Of a DNA stretch of 10,207 nucleotides, positions 5,830 to 10,207 are shown in pieces. The DNA lies in NCBI GenBank assembly GCA_027459545.1, contig DAIDID010000014.1:1-10207 (forward strand), written 5' to 3'. Source of the stretch: Candidatus Parcubacteria bacterium. Lineage in GTDB: Bacteria > Patescibacteriota > Minisyncoccia > Phycocordibacterales > Phycocordibacteraceae. The first letter of the stretch is position 1, and each line of letters opens with the position of its first letter. Made by a program: the position numbers and the translations under genes. The notes below the pieces were generated by a model that was not told where the DNA came from, did no database searches, and saw nothing but the letters and a program-made list of their open reading frames with translations.

Positions 5830-7478
5830 GTATGGCAACTGAAGGACATAAGTATATTTTCGTAATGGGCGGCGTGATGTCTGGTGTAGGGAAAGGAATC
5901 GCAGCTTCTTCAATGGGACTTATTCTTCAGGAGCGTGGGCATAAGGTTAATTTAATAAAAATCGATCCATATCTAAATGTAGACGCGGGTACTATGAACC
6001 CAACTGAGCATGGCGAGGTTTTTGTACTTCGGTCAGGACTTGAAACGGACCAAGACATGGGAAACTACGAGCGTTTTCTTGGACGTGACCTCACTCCGGA
6101 AGACTACATGACGAGCGGTATGGTGTATCAATCAGTTATTGCGCGCGAGCGAGCGCTTGAGTATGGCGGAAAGTGCATTGAAGCAATTCCACACGTACGT
6201 GACGAAATTCTTCGTCGTATTGAGGCTGCTGCAGCTCACAATGGCAGTAACATTTCAGTAATTGAAGTAGGAGGCACTGTCGGTGATTTTCAAAATGCAC
6301 TCTTTATAGAAGCTGCTCGCGTGCTTAGACTTCAACACCCTGACGATGTGCTTTATGTAATGGTCTCGTATCTTCCTGTACCCGGTACGCTAGGGGAGAT
6401 GAAAACAAAGCCTACGCAAAGCGCCGTGCGCGAATTAAATTCATACGGAGTGCAGCCCGACTTCATTATCGCGCGCTCAGCAGGATCTATGGATGAAAAG
6501 CGCAAAGAAAAACTCGCTATCTGGTGTAATGTCCGCCCAGATAGAATTATTTCTGCTCCAGACGTAGAAAGTATTTATGACGTTCCGCTAAATTTTGAAA
6601 ATGACAACTTTGGAGATTTGCTCCTTGATGCTCTCGATCTTCCTGCGCAAGCGCACCCAGATATGCAGAAGTGGCGTACATTTGTGGAGAGTATTAAAAA
6701 TGAACGAGAAGAAGTAACCATAGGAATAGTCGGGAAGTATTTTGATACAGGAGACTTCGTGCTTTCAGATGCGTATCTTTCAGTAATTGAAGCGTTGAAA
6801 TTTTCTGGAGCGGCACTTGGAGTAAAGCCAAAAATAGAATGGGTAAATGCAAAAGATTTTGAAAAAGGGACGGAGGTAGAAATACTTTCAAAATACGACG
6901 GCATAATTGTGCCAGGAGGATTTGGTGAGACAGGAATAGAAGGAAAGCTTAAGGCAATTCGCTACGCGCGCGAGCAAGGTATTCCATATTTCGGTTTGTG
7001 CTATGGTATGCAGCTCATGGTGGTGGAGTATGCACGAAATGTTCTTGGACTTGAAGGTGCACATACTGTAGAAATAAATCCAAACGCACCGCATCCTGTC
7101 GTCGATGTTATGCCCGAGCAAGTCGCACTTATACGAGAAGGAAAGTATGGCGGCACAATGCGACTAGGCTCATATGAAGCACGCTTGGAAAAAGGAACTA
7201 TCGCACATGCTGCATATGGAGTTGAAGCTATAGAAGAACGGCACCGCCACCGTTATGAAATTAATCCAGATTATGTAGAAAAAATAAAAGAAGCGGGACT
7301 AGTCTTCTCAGGAGTCTCACCAGACGGGATTCTTATGGAGATAGCTGAATTGCCACAGGAAAAGCACCCATTTTACCTTGGTACGCAATTTCACCCTGAG
7401 CTTCAGGCACGACCGCTTGCGCCACACCCTTTATTTACGGCTTTTTTAAGGGCATCCCTCAAAAAGCGCGCTAGTTAG
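5826..7478 (+). CDS. pyrG: CTP synthase (glutamine-hydrolysing)
   Basis: A 550-residue, full-length CTP synthase, which makes CTP from UTP, ATP and glutamine. The N-terminal synthase domain has the P-loop GGVMSGVGKGIAASS (about 15-29), KIDPYLNVDAGTMNPTEHGEVFVL with the UTP/Mg-binding region, and VIEVGGTVGD. The C-terminal class I glutaminase has the oxyanion turn PGGFGETGIEGK, the nucleophile Cys392 in YFGLCYGMQ, and the His/Glu of the triad in GTQFHPEL. The common GGVVSSLGKG and DPGTMSPFQHGE appear here as GGVMSGVGKG and DAGTMNPTEHGE, lineage-type substitutions that leave the catalytic residues intact. The start could be GTG 5826 (overlapping the ftsX stop as GTGA) or ATG 5832, two codons later. 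The overlap indicates translational coupling with ftsX. It ends in TAG. Confidence 0.96.
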   Translation: MSMATEGHKYIFVMGGVMSGVGKGIAASSMGLILQERGHKVNLIKIDPYLNVDAGTMNPTEHGEVFVLRSGLETDQDMGNYERFLGRDLTPEDYMTSGMVYQSVIARERALEYGGKCIEAIPHVRDEILRRIEAAAAHNGSNISVIEVGGTVGDFQNALFIEAARVLRLQHPDDVLYVMVSYLPVPGTLGEMKTKPTQSAVRELNSYGVQPDFIIARSAGSMDEKRKEKLAIWCNVRPDRIISAPDVESIYDVPLNFENDNFGDLLLDALDLPAQAHPDMQKWRTFVESIKNEREEVTIGIVGKYFDTGDFVLSDAYLSVIEALKFSGAALGVKPKIEWVNAKDFEKGTEVEILSKYDGIIVPGGFGETGIEGKLKAIRYAREQGIPYFGLCYGMQLMVVEYARNVLGLEGAHTVEINPNAPHPVVDVMPEQVALIREGKYGGTMRLGSYEARLEKGTIAHAAYGVEAIEERHRHRYEINPDYVEKIKEAGLVFSGVSPDGILMEIAELPQEKHPFYLGTQFHPELQARPLAPHPLFTAFLRASLKKRAS

Positions 7479-7511
7479 TCACATTTCATGCTTCAGTAGT
7501 GAATTCAAAAG

Positions 7512-7520
7512 TGCTATAGT
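7512..7520 (+). promoter_or_regulatory. extended -10 promoter of the 7563-8684 gene pair
   Basis: TG-c-TATAGT is a near-consensus extended -10. TTCAGT at 7492-7497 is a weak -35 candidate at 17-nt spacing. The expected start near 7527 gives a leader of about 36 nt without a Shine-Dalgarno sequence. It lies in the only clear gap between pyrG and the next gene. Confidence 0.5.
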
Positions 7521-7562
7521 ATAGGGGTCTCGCGTTACACAATAACCATTACGTAAATTAGT

Positions 7563-7871
7563 ATGAATACTACTGGAAAGATTGTTCTTGGAATTATCGT
7601 TGTACTTTTGATCGCAGGAGGTGCCTACTACTGGTACTCAATGACACAAAAGCCAACAGGAAGTACTCCCATGACTGCTTCTAGCAACAGCTCAAGTACT
7701 CCAATGGCAACAGGCTCTGCAGCAGATGCCGCAAATCCATTGCCAGGAGGCACAAGTAATTCCGATGCTGCTCTTTCAAAGGATACGGCAGCAATTGATG
7801 CACAATTGAATGGATTGAGCTCTGACAGTGCAAATGTAACTTCAAGTGTAAATCAACCAGCGGCGCAGTAA
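7563..7871 (+). CDS. small membrane-anchored Ser/Thr/Ala-rich protein, function unknown
   Basis: A 102-residue protein. A short N-terminus (MNTTGK) is followed by one hydrophobic helix (IVLGIIVVLLIAGGAYYWYS, about 7-26) and then a low-complexity Ser/Thr/Ala/Pro-rich segment. The last about 40 residues contain DAALSKDTAAIDAQLNGLSSDSANVTSSV, which has the heptad-like spacing of a short amphipathic helix. It is probably an extracytoplasmic protein held by an uncleaved signal anchor. Proteins of this layout are common in CPR genomes, often beside a secreted helical protein, as here. It precedes the 7902 gene by 30 nt and probably shares its transcript from the extended -10 at 7512. No enzymatic motif is seen. 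Confidence 0.7.
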   Translation: MNTTGKIVLGIIVVLLIAGGAYYWYSMTQKPTGSTPMTASSNSSSTPMATGSAADAANPLPGGTSNSDAALSKDTAAIDAQLNGLSSDSANVTSSVNQPAAQ

Positions 7872-7901
7872 TACTAAAATACTAAAAATAAGTTTCACTC
7901 T

Positions 7902-8684
7902 ATGAAAAAAGTATCTATCATCAGCACATCAGTGGTTTTTAGTTCAATTCTTGCATTTGCACCGCTCGCTGCATTTGCACAAACCGCTACTGTAGGTGCG
8001 TCAGTAACTGCAGGCACAAATGCCTCAGCCTCACTTAGTTCACTTATTGCAAAAGGTGATGCAGATATTGCAAGTCGTATCACTGCTCTAAATGATCTCT
8101 CAGCTCGCATTGGCGAAATGAAAAATGTCTCAGCAGCTGAGAAGACATCACTACAAGGAAATATTGCATCAGAAATTCAAAATCTTACGAGTCTTAAGTC
8201 AACTGTAGACACTGCAACAAGCGTCTCAAGCTTACGAGCAACTCTAAAGAGTGATATAAATAGCACACGCATTTATATTCTTGTTCTTCCGCAAGGAAGA
8301 ATTGCAGCAGCAGCAGACCGAATTGCGACTATTGTGAGCCTGATGCAGCAATTAAGCACAAAGCTTTCTGCTCGGATTTCATCAGCACAAAGTGCAGGTG
8401 TAGATGTCTCAGCGGCGCAGTCGGCGTACACAGACATGCAGACGCAAATTGCAAATGCAAACACTTCTTCTCAAGCAGCACTAAGTGAGACAGTGTCTCT
8501 CACACCAGATCAAGGTAATACAGCGCTACAGGCTTCAAATACTGCAGCTGTTAAAGATGCTGCGGCTAAAATACGAAGCGCAGTTGCAGATCTTAAGGCT
8601 GCGAGAGCTGATATAAAAATTATAGTAAGTGCAGTAAAGGGAACAGGCAGTGCTTCTGCAACAGCAAGCACAACCGCTCAGTAA
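7902..8684 (+). CDS. secreted Ala/Ser-rich alpha-helical protein, function unknown
   Basis: A 260-residue protein with a classical Sec signal peptide (MKKVSIISTSVVFSSILAFA..., probable cleavage after AAFA). The mature part is almost entirely predicted helix rich in Ala, Ser, Asp and Thr, with heptad-like runs (SLIAKGDADIASRITALNDL; ASEIQNLTSLKSTVDTA). A central hydrophobic block, RIYILVLPQGRIAAAADRIATIVSLMQQLS, resembles a conserved core I recall from hypothetical exported proteins of Parcubacteria. There are no cysteines and no catalytic motif, and the C-terminus is Ser/Thr/Ala low complexity. It is likely a cell-surface or periplasmic structural coiled coil. With the anchored protein encoded just upstream it forms a candidate two-component surface unit (inference). 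Confidence 0.75.
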   Translation: MKKVSIISTSVVFSSILAFAPLAAFAQTATVGASVTAGTNASASLSSLIAKGDADIASRITALNDLSARIGEMKNVSAAEKTSLQGNIASEIQNLTSLKSTVDTATSVSSLRATLKSDINSTRIYILVLPQGRIAAAADRIATIVSLMQQLSTKLSARISSAQSAGVDVSAAQSAYTDMQTQIANANTSSQAALSETVSLTPDQGNTALQASNTAAVKDAAAKIRSAVADLKAARADIKIIVSAVKGTGSASATASTTAQ

Positions 8685-8715
8685 AAATGGATTAATGGAA
8701 CTTTTTCGGTTTTTT

Positions 8716-8724
8716 TGCTAAAAT
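8716..8724 (+). promoter_or_regulatory. extended -10 promoter for tRNA-Gln(CUG)
   Basis: TG-c-TAAAAT follows a T-rich run (TTTTTCGGTTTTTTT). Transcription from about 8731 would carry the 8762-8790 hairpin in the tRNA leader. The -35 is weak. Confidence 0.45.
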
Positions 8725-8761
8725 CGAATTGTTCAGTAGAGGTGTATCTTTGATACTCTCA

Positions 8762-8790
8762 CGTGGCGCGAAGCGAAGCTTCGCGCCACG
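8762..8790. repeat. GC-rich perfect palindrome just upstream of tRNA-Gln
   Basis: CGTGGCGCGAAG and CTTCGCGCCACG (12-bp perfect arms) flank a CGAAG loop. It ends 4 nt before tRNA-Gln. No T-run follows on either strand, so a standard terminator is unlikely. It could act in tRNA 5' processing, as a REP-like element, or as part of the attachment region of the adjacent recombinase element. Confidence 0.75.
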
Positions 8791-8794
8791 CCAT

Positions 8795-8865
8795 TGCGAG
8801 ATCGTCTAATGGTAGGACGCAACCCTCTGGAGGTTGTTATCTTGGTTCGAGTCCAAGTCTCGCAG
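8795..8865 (+). tRNA. tRNA-Gln(CUG)
   Basis: A 71-nt cloverleaf: acceptor TGCGAGA/TCTCGCA, D arm GTCT-AATGGTA-GGAC, anticodon stem CAACC/GGTTG, loop CTCTGGA with anticodon CUG, and T arm CTTGG-TTCGAGT-CCAAG. The U1 start and G73 discriminator are typical of bacterial tRNA-Gln. CCA is not encoded (C then ATTG). Sixty of its 71 bases (8806-8865) double as antisense coding sequence for the C-terminus of the recombinase. Confidence 0.95.
8806..8865 (-). other. probable integration/attachment region: recombinase 3' end within tRNA-Gln
   Basis: The recombinase frame enters the tRNA exactly at its 3' terminal base and reads 19 sense codons (LRDLDSNQD...ASYH) plus a TAG within it. This is what is expected if a serine-recombinase element integrated at the 3' end of tRNA-Gln and its gene now borrows the tRNA for its tail and stop codon. 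The partner junction is outside the window and the crossover dinucleotide cannot be placed. Confidence 0.5.
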
Positions 8866-10207
8866 CATTGTTAAAATTGACCCGTTTTTAGGGGCAGTTG
8901 CCAGTATGTGATACGGACTTTTGTATTGTATTTGCTTCACTTTTCCGTTTTCAATGGAAAGGTTCCCAAGTAGATTTTCAAGGATAGAACGTTTTTTCAT
9001 TTCATCAGCCGCCAAAAACTCAGAAGTGGCTCTACTGCCTCGCAAAAACACTTCTTTGGTCGGTTCCAAAGTAACAACAGGTTGTGAGGATTTCGCCTTC
9101 TCGAGCTGGCTCGTAAGATCAATGCGTTCATGCTTCAGTGCGGCAGCTTTCTGGTCGTAGAGTTCTTGGGTGATCTGTTCGGACAGGAAAGCGTCTAGGA
9201 GGCGAGATTCTCGGGCAGGGAGCATGTTCAGGCGTTGCTCGAGTGATTCTATGACGAGCCTCGAATCACCACCTTTTTCAGCAAGCTGCACTTGAGCCGC
9301 CTTGTACATAAGTTCAATTTTGCGTTCTGAGAAGTGGAGAGACTTAAATAGCTCGGCCACTTCCTTGTTGAGGTCGTCTTCGCGGACGTACTTCTTATGG
9401 GAATCACAAATACCTTTGCCATTGGTGCAGTAGTAATACTGGTGGCCTTTCTTGAGCGAGGCCGTAATCATACAGCCGCAGGACTCACACGTCATGAAGC
9501 CGCGAAGGGGAAAGAGGAGAGCATTATTCTTTGCGCGTGGACGCGACGTACCGGACATAATCGCCTGCGCCGTATCAAAATCGTCTTTGGTGATGATCGG
9601 CTGGTAGTTGCCCTTGTATAGTTTTCCGTTGCGCTCCATGACACCCGTATAAAAGCGCGTTGTGAGAATTCTTTGCACATAACTTTTTAAGACTTTTCCA
9701 CCTGAGCCAGTTCGTAAGCCTTCTTCATAGAGCGCGTTTGCGATACTCGCAAAGCTATGGCTTCCCGAGAGGTAGAGTTCGTATATGCGCCTCACATAGC
9801 GACTTCGATCAGGATCAAGCACAATAGCCTTGCCTTCGTTTAAGTATCCGAACGGAGCTTTGTTTGGCCACTCACCGCGCTGCATTTTTTCGTCGAGGCC
9901 TCGCTTAACGTTGACGCTGAGGTCATCAACATATTTCTTTGCCATGCCGAACGAGAGGCTCATCATAAATTTATCGTCGGGCGTATTGCGATAGGTTTTC
10001 TCGTACGTGCGAATCTCGATAATCTTTCCTTGATCCATAAGTTCAAGGAGCATGCCGCCGTCAACCATATTTCGTGCGAGCCGATCTATGTTCCAGACAA
10101 GGAGCGAACAGCCCTTGTACTTCCGTATGCTCGTAAGCATGTCGTTGAAGACCGAACGGCCGGAAGCCTTGGCGGACATGCTCTCTTCGTACATAGCTCC
10201 AATCTCG
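8806..10207 (-). CDS. large serine recombinase, N-terminus off window
   Basis: The frame runs past the right edge: EIGA precedes the first visible Met, so the ATG at 10194 is internal. The missing part contains the catalytic Ser motif. What is visible (numbering from that Met) is the rest of the resolvase domain: SAKASGRSVFNDML, VWNIDRLARN (the D-R-LxR block of the active site) and DDKFMMSLSFGMAKKYVDDLS leading into the long E-type helix. A recombinase domain follows (KAPFGYLNE...IYELYLSGSHSFASIANAL). Then come a zinc beta-ribbon (C236, C239, C256, C263) and a coiled-coil segment before a C-terminal strand region. This is the domain order of large serine integrases/transposases. Its G+C content is visibly higher than its neighbours (sampled 60-nt lines at about 48-60%). 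It faces tRNA-Gln and ends inside it. No disruption is seen. Confidence 0.9.
   Translation of the reverse strand, partial: EIGAMYEESMSAKASGRSVFNDMLTSIRKYKGCSLLVWNIDRLARNMVDGGMLLELMDQGKIIEIRTYEKTYRNTPDDKFMMSLSFGMAKKYVDDLSVNVKRGLDEKMQRGEWPNKAPFGYLNEGKAIVLDPDRSRYVRRIYELYLSGSHSFASIANALYEEGLRTGSGGKVLKSYVQRILTTRFYTGVMERNGKLYKGNYQPIITKDDFDTAQAIMSGTSRPRAKNNALLFPLRGFMTCESCGCMITASLKKGHQYYYCTNGKGICDSHKKYVREDDLNKEVAELFKSLHFSERKIELMYKAAQVQLAEKGGDSRLVIESLEQRLNMLPARESRLLDAFLSEQITQELYDQKAAALKHERIDLTSQLEKAKSSQPVVTLEPTKEVFLRGSRATSEFLAADEMKKRSILENLLGNLSIENGKVKQIQYKSPYHILATAPKNGSILTMLRDLDSNQDNNLQRVASYH

Noticed and set aside
7441..7466. Inverted repeat in the last codons of pyrG (AAGGG-CAT-CCCT with T-run and A-run arms)
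   Set aside because: One mismatch, no following T-run on the + strand, and located within coding sequence. It is a weak terminator candidate at best.
8897..9680. Plus- and minus-strand frames overlapping the recombinase (8921-9160, 9397-9621, 9492-9680)
   Set aside because: They are shadows of the recombinase gene, with compositions and peptides unlike any recognisable protein.
10192..10194. ATG as the recombinase start codon
   Set aside because: The frame remains open to the window edge with plausible resolvase-domain residues (EIGA) before it, and the catalytic Ser region is still missing.
1..10207. CRISPR array or tandem repeats
   Set aside because: No regularly spaced direct repeats were seen on reading through the window.

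Overview
The window looks like a chromosomal segment from a Candidate Phyla Radiation (Patescibacteria) bacterium, most likely a parcubacterial lineage. The support is indirect. Genes are short and tightly packed and most of the window is A+T-rich. No annotated start has a clear Shine-Dalgarno sequence. RF2 has a compact first domain, tRNA genes lack an encoded CCA, and there is a paired small membrane-anchored protein and secreted Ala/Ser/Thr-rich helical protein of the kind seen in these genomes. UGA is a normal stop here (ftsX ends in TGA and an RF2 gene is present), so the standard bacterial code applies. I cannot resolve the lineage further from the sequence alone.

Layout, left to right. 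Bases 2-2270 hold three membrane-protein genes on the + strand: the C-terminal part of an unrecognised multi-pass protein, a YibE/F-family protein with a signal peptide, and a TMEM175-family (DUF1211) putative potassium channel. Bases 2330-3233 are an RNA/mobile-DNA island. It contains a GC-rich hairpin, a tRNA-Thr(GGU) gene split after its anticodon by a 208-nt group I intron, a free-standing HNH endonuclease gene of distinctly A+T-rich composition, and an intact tRNA-Thr(CGU). Bases 3270-7478 are housekeeping: prfB (RF2), then ftsE, ftsX and pyrG packed almost without spacing. Bases 7563-8684 encode the anchored/secreted protein pair. Bases 8795-10207 contain tRNA-Gln(CUG) and, antisense to it and running off the right edge, a large serine recombinase gene of higher G+C content. 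The last 19 sense codons and the stop codon of the recombinase lie inside the tRNA, starting exactly at its 3' terminal base.

How the parts relate. RF2 terminates at UAA/UGA. FtsE and FtsX form the division-associated ABC-type complex, and PyrG makes CTP. Two separate mobile systems use tRNA genes as landing sites: a self-splicing intron with a neighbouring HNH nuclease in tRNA-Thr(GGU), and a site-specific recombinase at tRNA-Gln(CUG). Several genes share an extended -10 promoter of the form TGn-TAnnnT. Upstream of prfB and the HNH gene it lies exactly 6 nt before the ATG, which implies leaderless mRNAs. Four GC-rich short palindromes (two just upstream of tRNA genes, two inside prfB) are a further unexplained layer.
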